DNA from: Paraburkholderia silvatlantica
GTDB lineage: Bacteria > Pseudomonadota > Gammaproteobacteria > Burkholderiales > Burkholderiaceae
NCBI RefSeq assembly: GCF_003096715.1
Contig: NZ_QEOL01000034.1
Span: 1-64,000, forward strand
Direction: 5' to 3'
DNA length: 64,000 nucleotides
Under the pieces are notes generated by a model, which searched no databases, had not been told where the DNA came from, and worked only from the letters and a program-made list of their open reading frames with translations. Below, one piece after another: positions 45,151 to 53,118 of this stretch; the first letter of the stretch is position 1, and each line of letters begins with the position of its first letter. A program made the position numbers and the translations under genes.

Positions 45151-47463
45151 ATGAACTCGATAGCCTTGAATATCGCACCTGTGCAGGAAGTCGAAGCGGG
45201 CCACGCCCTGTTCCCGGCGACCGCCTGCCAGGTACGCTACTGGCACGAGCAGAAGGCGTCGCCGAAGGCCTCCGCGCTCAACATCGCCTTCCGGCTGCAA
45301 TTGTCGGGGCCGCTCACGGCCGCGGGCATCGAACAGGTGCTCGGCGAACTGGTGGCGCGGCACGAGATATTGCGCACGGGCTTCCTGATGACGGGCGCGG
45401 GGCTGCGCCAGCAGGTCTGGAGCCGTGTCCCCTTCCGGCTCGATGTGGTGGATCTCGGCGGTCTGGACGAACAGGCGGCGCTGTCCGAGGCGCAGCGTGT
45501 GGGTCAGGAGCAGGCACGCACGCCTTTCGAGTTGTCGTGCGCATCGTTCTTCCGGGCCGTGTGGTTGCCGAGGTCGAGCACACAAGGCGAGTTGCAGCTG
45601 ACCTTTCATTCACTCGTGATGGACGGCTGGTCCTTCGCGATCCTCGTGCGCGAACTCGTGGAAGGACTCGCGGCGCTGCACGCGGGCCATGATCCCGATT
45701 ACCCCGACGTCGACCTTCACCACGGCGACTACGCGCTGTGGAAGGGCGAGTTCCTGGCCAGCGCGGCGATCGATCGCGCGCGCGTCCATTGGCGCGAGGA
45801 ACTCAAAGGCTTCAGCCGTTTCGACGTGGCAGGGGATCGTCCGCGACCGCAGCAACGGCGCTTCCAGGGCGTCATTCGCTCCATTCTGTTGCCGGACGCG
45901 CTCAGCGAACGCCTGATCGCGGCCGCCAAGGCGCAAGGCGTGACGCTCTTCAGCGTCGCGGCTGCGGCCCTTGCGATGTCGCTGCAAAAGGCGACCGGCC
46001 AGAGCAAAGTCGCCATGGGCACGCAGATGTCGGTGCGCGATCAGCAGGAACTCGAGGGCGTGATCGGGCCGCTCATCAATACGGTGATCCTGCGCCTCGA
46101 CGTGACCCAGGGCAGCACGCTTGCCGATGTGACCGCGCAATGCGGCGCCAAGCTCAGCGACGCCATCGAGCATCTTCATCTGCCGTTCGAAGAGATGATG
46201 GAGATAGCGGGCGAAGTGTCCGGTATGCATCGGCCGCCGCTATGCTCGGTCAACTTCGCTTTGCAGCAAAGCTTCGTCGGCATGGGCGACGAGGTCCGCC
46301 GCCAGGAGTTCGCCGCGACGACTTCGCCCTCCTTCAACGCGGGCGCGCTCTACGACCTCAACTTCTTCATGGTGCGGCGCCCGGAAGGCTGGCGTATCTC
46401 GTGCGAGGGCGACACGGACCTCTACGACATCGAGACGATCGACCGGCATCTGGCCCAATGGCGCGAGGTGCTGGAAACCGCCGAGGTCGTGCCGCAGCGG
46501 GCGCTCACGCCCGCGGCCGGGAAGGACACGGCGGCTACGGAGCAGGTTGCGGGCGGCGTGGGCGTCAGCGGTTTCCTCAGCCGGGCCGAACTGGAGGCGA
46601 AAGCGCACAACGTCGTGCACTTCAACGAGGAGGGTTCGCAAACGCCCATCATCGTGCTCAACAACATCGCGGTCCTCTATGAGCTGGCCAGACAGGTCGG
46701 CGACGAGCGGCCCATCGTCGATGTTCCCATGGTGCCAAACACGCCTCAGCCCAACTTCCCGTTGCGCGCGTTCGAGGATCTCGCCGCGGACGCCGTGCGA
46801 CTCATCAGGCTGATCCAGCCGCGCGGCCCGTATATCCTCATGGGCTACTGCGTGCTGGGCGCGATGGCGCTGGAGGCGGCCCACCAGCTGCGCCGCGAGG
46901 GCGAAACGGTGGAACTCGTCGTCCTCACCGACTCATGGTGCCCGGGATATCGGGAAACAATGCCCTGGTACGATCGCCTGTTGCGCAAATTCCAGGTGCG
47001 CATGGACGACATCCCGCGCGACTACCGCCTCGCGAAGCGCGGCGAGATGTCCATGATTGCGTTCCTCCAGCAGTTTCGGACCGTGCGCTGGCTGCGTCTC
47101 ACGCAGCTTGCGGTGAAGTTCGGCATCCTGAAGAACGACGGTGCGAACAACATGATCGACGACAACCTCTGGTATGGCCGCAATATCGGCTATCTGCGGG
47201 ACCAGCAGGTGCGGTATCGTCCAAAGCCCTACGACGGCGATGTTCAGATCTTTCGCAGCGGCCAGGTGCTCAAGGGGCGGCTCTTTGCGCACGACATGGG
47301 CTGGGGCGAAGTGGTCAGCGGCAAGCTGGTCGTCACCGAGGTTCCCGGCATGCACAACCAGATGTTCCGCGCGGCCGGCGCGGCGGTCATGGGCAAGCAA
47401 CTGCTGGAGCGCTTTGCCGAAACCGCGCACGACGAACAGGAAACCGCCGATGAAGGGCCATGA
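45151..47463 (+). CDS. Stand-alone condensation-thioesterase protein with HSxxxDG and a cysteine-nucleophile thioesterase
   Basis: 770-aa partner of the NRPS-PKS, starting 3 nt after its stop (GAGGGAG upstream). Residues 15-450 are a condensation-type domain. Where active C domains have HHxxxDG, this reads H153-S154-LVM-D158-G159, so the catalytic second His is Ser. Residues about 520-760 are an alpha/beta-hydrolase thioesterase: MGYCVLGAM places Cys567 at the nucleophile position instead of Ser, Asp594 is in VLTDSW, and His735 is in VPGMHNQ, giving a Cys-Asp-His triad. There is no carrier domain. It therefore probably accepts the chain from PCP Ser3252 in trans. The C part may be a structural or acceptor-binding domain rather than a standard peptide former. 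Confidence 0.9.
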   Translation: MNSIALNIAPVQEVEAGHALFPATACQVRYWHEQKASPKASALNIAFRLQLSGPLTAAGIEQVLGELVARHEILRTGFLMTGAGLRQQVWSRVPFRLDVVDLGGLDEQAALSEAQRVGQEQARTPFELSCASFFRAVWLPRSSTQGELQLTFHSLVMDGWSFAILVRELVEGLAALHAGHDPDYPDVDLHHGDYALWKGEFLASAAIDRARVHWREELKGFSRFDVAGDRPRPQQRRFQGVIRSILLPDALSERLIAAAKAQGVTLFSVAAAALAMSLQKATGQSKVAMGTQMSVRDQQELEGVIGPLINTVILRLDVTQGSTLADVTAQCGAKLSDAIEHLHLPFEEMMEIAGEVSGMHRPPLCSVNFALQQSFVGMGDEVRRQEFAATTSPSFNAGALYDLNFFMVRRPEGWRISCEGDTDLYDIETIDRHLAQWREVLETAEVVPQRALTPAAGKDTAATEQVAGGVGVSGFLSRAELEAKAHNVVHFNEEGSQTPIIVLNNIAVLYELARQVGDERPIVDVPMVPNTPQPNFPLRAFEDLAADAVRLIRLIQPRGPYILMGYCVLGAMALEAAHQLRREGETVELVVLTDSWCPGYRETMPWYDRLLRKFQVRMDDIPRDYRLAKRGEMSMIAFLQQFRTVRWLRLTQLAVKFGILKNDGANNMIDDNLWYGRNIGYLRDQQVRYRPKPYDGDVQIFRSGQVLKGRLFAHDMGWGEVVSGKLVVTEVPGMHNQMFRAAGAAVMGKQLLERFAETAHDEQETADEGP

Positions 47464-47494
47464 TCTCGATGCGTCCCGATAGGGTAAATGGTCT

Positions 47495-48715
47495 ATGTCC
47501 CGTTCGCGCAAGTTCTTGCTCGTCGCATGCTTCGGCGCACTGACCGTAGCGTGTCTTTTTGTCAGACTGGCCGTTCCTGGCCTGCTTCGCCGTGCGCCAG
47601 TCGCCGTCGCAACTGCGTCGGAGCGTCCATCCGGAAGGATACGATTTGCCGTGCTCGGGGACTCCGACAGCCAGTCCTACCACGACACACTCATGTTGGG
47701 CGATCCGCGTGCGCGAGGAGGCCAGTGGCGCGCGACCACCTGGCAGTGGACCGAGGTGCTTGCCCAGTTGCGGGCAGACCAGATCGACCAGGGCAAATGG
47801 GGCGTTTGGGGAACGGGGAAGTATTGGGCTATTGCCAGCGAAGCTTTAGGTGCACTCGCCCGCACGCCCCCCAAGGAGGACTTCCGCTACAACTTCGCGA
47901 TTACCGGTGCGACCTGCGACGAACTCATGGGGCACTCGCAGCGTCAGGCGATTCGTCTGGTCCATTTAATGGACACGGAACCGCAGGCGTGGCGAGGTGG
48001 CATCGTGTTCATCAGGACAAGCGCCAATGATCTCGGCAGCCACGAGGTTCTTGACGAGTTGTCCCGCGATCCGGCCGCGCCGCGCCCCGTGGCCGCGATC
48101 AACGCCTGCATCAAGGCAGTGGAACAGGCCGTCGCGCTGATCCGCAAGCATCACCCGGATACCTATATCGCGCTCTCGGCTGGGGGCAGCAACGCGGATT
48201 GGCCGGGCGAGTTCGACAGTTGGCAATCTGCGAAAGAGATAGCCAATATCGACGCAGGCATTGATCGCTTCAACAATGGCTTGCGCGCGCTCGCCGCGGC
48301 GGACCGGCACGTCCATGTTCTCGAAGATGGCGCGTGGTTCAGAAGCCTGTGGGGCCGTCGTGACGAATACGGCCGTCCGAACTACAAGACGGTCCATCTG
48401 GGGCCTGGCTGGGCCATTACCAACACCTCGGGCGACGATCCGCACAATGCCGTCCTTGCAGACTCGCACGCGGGCGTAGTCTGGAATACGCTTTGGACGC
48501 AGCACCTTGTCACTTCGCTGAACGCCGCTTTCGGGCTGCATATCACTCCGATCACAGATGCCGAGGTGATCGACTTCCTCAGGCCAAGCTTCAGAGCGGC
48601 CGACACCACACCGGCAACCAGCGGCGAACCGGTTAAAGATACCGCTCAATTCCGGGTAAACGCCCAAAATGGTTTGGATGTTCGTCAGCGCACATCTGGT
48701 GCCCAGGCGCGATAG
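47495..48715 (+). CDS. Membrane-anchored SGNH/GDSL-type hydrolase or acyl-esterase-like protein
   Basis: 406-aa protein. An N-terminal hydrophobic helix (about 7-28) acts as signal anchor, so the domain faces the periplasm. AVLGDSDSQSY has the GDS block (Ser57), TSANDLGS holds the block III Asn, and ADSHAG at 322-326 gives the Asp323-x-His325 pair. Proteins of this kind esterify or de-esterify sugars and are often partners of acyltransferase-3 proteins. It lies 31 nt after the C-TE gene and is part of the same run, so it may act on the NRPS product or on a glycan. The substrate cannot be told. Confidence 0.8.
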   Translation: MSRSRKFLLVACFGALTVACLFVRLAVPGLLRRAPVAVATASERPSGRIRFAVLGDSDSQSYHDTLMLGDPRARGGQWRATTWQWTEVLAQLRADQIDQGKWGVWGTGKYWAIASEALGALARTPPKEDFRYNFAITGATCDELMGHSQRQAIRLVHLMDTEPQAWRGGIVFIRTSANDLGSHEVLDELSRDPAAPRPVAAINACIKAVEQAVALIRKHHPDTYIALSAGGSNADWPGEFDSWQSAKEIANIDAGIDRFNNGLRALAAADRHVHVLEDGAWFRSLWGRRDEYGRPNYKTVHLGPGWAITNTSGDDPHNAVLADSHAGVVWNTLWTQHLVTSLNAAFGLHITPITDAEVIDFLRPSFRAADTTPATSGEPVKDTAQFRVNAQNGLDVRQRTSGAQAR

Positions 48716-48755
48716 TAGCCTGCAAGCACTACCCTCAAGTCTACGAAGGTGTGCC

Positions 48756-49742
48756 ATGTCTGCGACTAGCAATGGTGCGATGTTGGCCGAAGCATCACCC
48801 CGACTAACCTCAGACGGAAAAATCCTGCACGCTTTCAATCAGGAATTCAAAATCAACTTCAATCTGCATCCATTCAAATTCAATCATCTATTGCATGAAA
48901 GCGGCTTGTTCGAGATCCCCAGGATCGCCGAGGTCGCCCAGCGGATGCTTGAAAGGAATGGTAACGTCCGTGCGATCAACTTCAAGAATAGTTCGCTGGA
49001 ATCCAGATTCAGCGCCATGCCGCATAGCACGAGGCTGAAAGAGGCGTTTGCGAGCGTTCACGAGAACGGCTCATGGATCAAGCTAACTCAGGCACACCTT
49101 TACGACACGGACTACGCCCATGTCCTTGACTCGATTACGGCCGAGCTCGAGGAGTTGTCCGATTACCCGCTGCGCAGCGACATCACCCTGGTGACGATGA
49201 CGCTGCTGGTCTCCTCGCCAAAGATCTCGACGCCCTTCCATATCGATCACGAAACCAACTTCCTCTTCCAGTTGCAGGGCTCGAAGGACGTATGTCTGTT
49301 TCCCGCAACCGATCGCGAGCTGGTGCCGGACCAGGAAGTCGAACGCTACTACGCCGGCAACTTCGAAGCTGCGCGTTATCGCCGTCAATTGCAGAGTCGC
49401 GGGACGATCTTCCGGCTCAACCCGGGCGAAGTGGTGCATCACCCCTCGTTGGCGCCGCATTGGGTCAAAAATGACGACAACATTTCGGTGAGTATCAGCA
49501 TCAACTATTGCATGAGGTCGCTCGAGCAGCGCGCGCGGGTTTATCAGGCCAACTATGTTCTGCGCATGATGGGGCTGAAGCCGTTGCCGCCAGGTGTTTC
49601 ACCGTTGCGCGACAGCTTGAAGAGAAAGGTCATCTCGACGCTGGAACACCGCCATCCCAAAACGTTTGCGGAAGTCGTTCACTCGCCGGTGACCCGATTG
49701 AAGTCCCCGCTGAATGCGGTTCGGCGGCTGGTCAAACGCTGA
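48756..49742 (+). CDS. JmjC/cupin-like Fe(II)-dependent oxygenase-type protein
   Basis: 328-aa protein with a double-stranded beta-helix. FHIDHETNFLFQLQG supplies HxD, KDVCLFP follows at the place of the co-substrate Lys in JmjC/FIH proteins, and HHPSLAPHWVKN supplies the distal His. The fit is to cupin-like (JmjC domain) hydroxylases. If active it would be 2-oxoglutarate dependent and could hydroxylate an amino-acid side chain of the peptide, or could be a protein hydroxylase. The ATG at 48756 has AAGGTG upstream; the frame opens at 48669. It lies 40 nt after the SGNH gene. Confidence 0.72.
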   Translation: MSATSNGAMLAEASPRLTSDGKILHAFNQEFKINFNLHPFKFNHLLHESGLFEIPRIAEVAQRMLERNGNVRAINFKNSSLESRFSAMPHSTRLKEAFASVHENGSWIKLTQAHLYDTDYAHVLDSITAELEELSDYPLRSDITLVTMTLLVSSPKISTPFHIDHETNFLFQLQGSKDVCLFPATDRELVPDQEVERYYAGNFEAARYRRQLQSRGTIFRLNPGEVVHHPSLAPHWVKNDDNISVSISINYCMRSLEQRARVYQANYVLRMMGLKPLPPGVSPLRDSLKRKVISTLEHRHPKTFAEVVHSPVTRLKSPLNAVRRLVKR

Positions 49743-49801
49743 ACGCCCGCGATGAAATCGTTACGCCAGCCGGACAACCGCGGCATCTGCGCGAGGTAAT
49801 C

Positions 49802-50884
49802 ATGGACTATATCGGCCGCCCTCACTTTCTGGCTCCGGAGCCTCTGTTGAGGGAAGCGTCAATCTTGCCGGCAGGCGCGCGCGAAATGGCTGCGCGAACG
49901 AGTCCTACGCTTGCGGAAGTTCCCTGCGTTGATGAACCCTGCCTGCTGTCGCTAGTCGTGCCGTTCTATAACGAAGAGGAGATGATCGACGCCTTCTTTA
50001 GCACGGTCATTCCTGTCCTCGAATCGATCGACGGAACCGGGTTCGAGATCGTCTGCGTGAACGACGGCAGCCGCGATGACACGCTGCGCATGCTGATCGG
50101 CATGTCGAAGGAAGACAGCCGCATCCGTGTGATCGATCTGACGCGCAACTTCGGTAAGGAGGCCGCGCTTTCGGCAGGGCTCGACGAGGCGCGCGGCGCC
50201 ATTGTGATTCCTTTCGACGCGGATTTGCAGGACCCGCCGAAAATCATTCCGCAATTGGTCGAGAAGTGGCGCGAAGGCCACGACGTCGTCGTCGCCAAAC
50301 GCGTGAGCCGGCTCACGGACTCCTTCCTGAAGCGCCAGACCGCGGCGATCTTTTATCGCATACACAACGCGATGTGCGACACGAAGATCCCCGAGAACGT
50401 GGGCGACTTCCGTTTGATCACACGGGAGGTCGTGGACGCGCTCAAACAGCTCCCCGAGACGCGGCGCTTCATGAAGGGGCTGTTTGCCTGGGTCGGCTAT
50501 CGGACCGCAGTCGTCGAGTATGTGCGCGAACCTCGCCTCGCCGGCCGGTCGAAGTTTTCCGGCTGGAAACTGTGGAACTTCGCGCTGGAGGGCTTCACGA
50601 GTTTCAGCACGTTGCCGCTTCGCGTATGGACCTACGTCGGCAGCTTCGTGGCATGTATCGCCATTCTGTATGCATCGTTTCTCATTGTGCGTACCCTGAT
50701 TCAAGGGGTCGCCGTACCGGGCTACGCGTCGCTGATCTCGGCCGTCCTTCTGCTTGGCGGCGTTCAATTGATCGGCATTGGCGTACTTGGCGAATATATC
50801 GGCCGCATCTACTACGAATCGAAGAACCGGCCGGTTTACCTGATTCGCCGCCGCTATCAATCCGCAGGCGCGAACGATGCCTGA
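49802..50884 (+). CDS. gtrB: GtrB-type undecaprenyl-phosphate glycosyltransferase (GT2, DPM-like)
   Basis: 360-aa GT2 protein with two C-terminal membrane helices. LLSLVVPFYNEEEMIDAF, IVCVNDGSRDDT and VIPFDADLQDPP (DxD) match the GtrB/dolichyl-phosphate mannose synthase family. RFMKGLFAWVGYRT and GRSKFSGWKLWNFALEGF are the family's later motifs, and the C-terminus LGEYIGRIYYESKNRPVYLI is typical. It transfers a sugar from a nucleotide donor to undecaprenyl phosphate at the cytoplasmic face. The ATG at 49802 has GAGG upstream. It overlaps the following gtrA by 8 nt, and it is 59 nt after the cupin gene, so it is in the NRPS-PKS run. Confidence 0.92.
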   Translation: MDYIGRPHFLAPEPLLREASILPAGAREMAARTSPTLAEVPCVDEPCLLSLVVPFYNEEEMIDAFFSTVIPVLESIDGTGFEIVCVNDGSRDDTLRMLIGMSKEDSRIRVIDLTRNFGKEAALSAGLDEARGAIVIPFDADLQDPPKIIPQLVEKWREGHDVVVAKRVSRLTDSFLKRQTAAIFYRIHNAMCDTKIPENVGDFRLITREVVDALKQLPETRRFMKGLFAWVGYRTAVVEYVREPRLAGRSKFSGWKLWNFALEGFTSFSTLPLRVWTYVGSFVACIAILYASFLIVRTLIQGVAVPGYASLISAVLLLGGVQLIGIGVLGEYIGRIYYESKNRPVYLIRRRYQSAGANDA

Positions 50885-51338
50885 TCTGCGCGCGGCACGA
50901 AGGTTCGTGGTCTATGCAGGCGTCGGTGCGATCGGCACCGGCGCGCAGTATGCGATACTCATTGCGATGGTCCACTCCGGTCTCGCCTCTCCGGCCGTGA
51001 GTTCCATGGCCGGCGCGACGATCGGCGCAATCGTCAACTACACCCTCAACCGCCAAATTACGTTCCGAAGCAACAGCAACCCTCTGTCGACCGCACCAAA
51101 GTTCGCCATCATCGCTTTGCTTGGCGTACTGATGAACGGCGTGTGCATGAAGTTCTTCACGACAATTCCTGGGCTGAACTATCTGATCGCCCAACTGGTT
51201 ACGACCGCGCTCGTTCTGGGCTTGACCTACCTGCTCAACTCGAAGTGGACGTTCAACGAGCACAGGCGCCGCACGCATGGGTCCATGCCCCCCACGTTCA
51301 ACAAGGTCCCGTCGCCGGACGACGCTCCGTCATCCTGA
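50877..51338 (+). CDS. gtrA: GtrA family lipid-linked sugar flippase candidate
   Basis: 153-aa four-helix membrane protein. GATIGAIVNYTLNRQITFRS and LTYLLNSKWTFNEH are the GtrA motifs. It would move the undecaprenyl-phosphate sugar made by GtrB to the periplasm. Its start overlaps the end of gtrB by 8 nt. The tail after residue 135 is polar and probably cytoplasmic. The third element of a Gtr system, a GT-C transferase that adds the sugar to the acceptor, could be the membrane protein at 53119. Confidence 0.9.
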   Translation: MPDLRAARRFVVYAGVGAIGTGAQYAILIAMVHSGLASPAVSSMAGATIGAIVNYTLNRQITFRSNSNPLSTAPKFAIIALLGVLMNGVCMKFFTTIPGLNYLIAQLVTTALVLGLTYLLNSKWTFNEHRRRTHGSMPPTFNKVPSPDDAPSS

Positions 51339-51446
51339 ACGCCGCTGCGAAGCGATTGCACCACGGGCCAAATCCCGCCGAGGCGATGGACTGCGTGGGC
51401 GCCGCACTATCTTCCGGAGGCCGCGAGGCCTGGCGGCGCCCCGGCC

Positions 51447-52568
51447 CTATTCCGGCATGGTTGCGTCCGCTGCGGCAGTGCGCACCGGCCGCGCCGTGAG
51501 CCAGCGGCGCGAGCGTGCGAGCAATGCCCTGCGCACGGGCGTGTCGTAATACCGGTCTGCGCACCATGTAAGCAGCACGATGCCGGGCAACAGGAGCACG
51601 GCACTCAAGGCATACGGATGCGAGAGAAAATGACCACGGAAGGCGAGATCCTGGAGAAGGAACGCGAATGGCACATGCAGGACATAGATGGCGTACGAAA
51701 TCGCCCCCGAAAACGCGAAGAGCGGCAACAAGCGCGCAGAGGGCTCTACCCGGCATGCTGCCCAAACGATTGCCGGGAGGACGACGAGCGCGATCAGCAG
51801 ATCAACCGCGGGTTGATGAAGCGTCGACCATGGCATGAAGAGCAGCCCGAACACTACTGCGACAATGAGGACCGCCGAAAGCGATTCGCGCCTGCGGGCC
51901 GGTCGATGAAACCGGTATAGCAACAGACCGGCGGGAAACGCATAGCCGAGTCGCGCAAATCCCACACAGAACGTCGGCCATTCGACGCCGTGGGCGAGGC
52001 CCGATACATAAGCCGCTATCCCGAGTGAAACACCCGACACGCACATGACGCAGATGAGCAGCCTTGTCGTCAGATGGCGAAAGAACAGGCCATAGGCGAG
52101 GCTTGCAACGAGCTCAAAAAACAACGACCAGGCAGGAAAATCCAGCGGATAGATGAAGTCGTATCTTTCTGGAAAAGGATAGAAAGTCCGTAAAGGGGCA
52201 TGCGATGGCAACATTAGCAAACCGGCCGGGACCGCGGAAGCAATTTCACGCCAGTCAGATGCGGGAAGCCGATAGAGCAAGGCAATGACGCCGAGCACGA
52301 GGCCTGCGCAGTAGAGCGGGTACAGACGGAACAGTCGCAGTACGAAATACTGCTGCCAACTCAATTCTCCCGATGAAAGCCGTCTGTCATATGCATTTGC
52401 GATAACGAAGCCGCTCATCGCAAAAAAGAGGTCCACGGCGAGATAGCCGTGTTCAATGTCGGGCAGGTGGTACAGCGCATGGAAGTGCACGAAGACAACG
52501 ACTATCGCCGCCGCGCCACGCAGTCCGTCAAGCGTCGCATATCTCGAGCTCGTATTCGAAGGTCTCAT
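51447..52568 (-). CDS. Acyltransferase 3 (OafA-type) membrane protein
   Basis: 373-aa membrane protein: TLDGLRGAAAIVVVFVHFHAL contains the RG and catalytic-region His residues, followed by VDLFFAMSGFVIAN and RLFRLYPLY. It is predicted to acylate a sugar hydroxyl on the periplasmic or cytoplasmic face of the inner membrane. The ATG at 52568 has GGGAAG upstream. It faces the gtrA end head-on with 108 nt between, and lacks an SGNH domain; the SGNH protein at 47495 could be a partner. Confidence 0.88.
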   Translation of the reverse strand: MRPSNTSSRYATLDGLRGAAAIVVVFVHFHALYHLPDIEHGYLAVDLFFAMSGFVIANAYDRRLSSGELSWQQYFVLRLFRLYPLYCAGLVLGVIALLYRLPASDWREIASAVPAGLLMLPSHAPLRTFYPFPERYDFIYPLDFPAWSLFFELVASLAYGLFFRHLTTRLLICVMCVSGVSLGIAAYVSGLAHGVEWPTFCVGFARLGYAFPAGLLLYRFHRPARRRESLSAVLIVAVVFGLLFMPWSTLHQPAVDLLIALVVLPAIVWAACRVEPSARLLPLFAFSGAISYAIYVLHVPFAFLLQDLAFRGHFLSHPYALSAVLLLPGIVLLTWCADRYYDTPVRRALLARSRRWLTARPVRTAAADATMPE

Positions 52569-53118
52569 GGCGCTTCCCGGCTGCTTTCTGCAATGGCTTG
52601 CGCTGCAAAGGTAACCTGCGCAAGTACAGTACGTTAGTGTGTTGACAGACATAACTCGCAGTTTCAGATCGAAGGAAATCCCCAACCGCACCAACGGTTA
52701 CGGGTTTCCCGACGCCCACTACGAAATCGAACTGACGCACAGTGCATCGCCGCGCGTCCTGTCGCATCCCGATGACCCTGATACAACAGGCTGCCATTCA
52801 ACGATCGAGACCGGATGACGAGCGGCAAGCCATGCGTTGTATGCAAGCGCAGGCAGGAGAGCCTGCCTTGCCCGATCGAAAACCGCGTTGTCCAACGCAC
52901 AGAGGGGATATCGCTTGCCGGCTACATTCGTCGCGTGACTTGTGTTGCACGGGCGCACACGAGGCGTCCGGACCTCAAGCGACAGCCGGAGCGACGTCGA
53001 ACGAGGAGTCATACCTCGGCTGATATTTGGCGTTAATGGCTCCTTCTACTGATCGGACCTCAGGGCGGTTAACTCCCTTATCTATTGATCTTCTGGCCGT
53101 GAGCGCGGAGATGCTTTC
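52569..53118. other. Divergent intergenic region
   Basis: 550 bases between the divergently transcribed acyltransferase and GT-C genes. Short frames on both strands lack ribosome-binding sites and family features. GGAGATG sits upstream of the ATG at 53119. No RNA gene or repeat was recognised. Confidence 0.35.
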
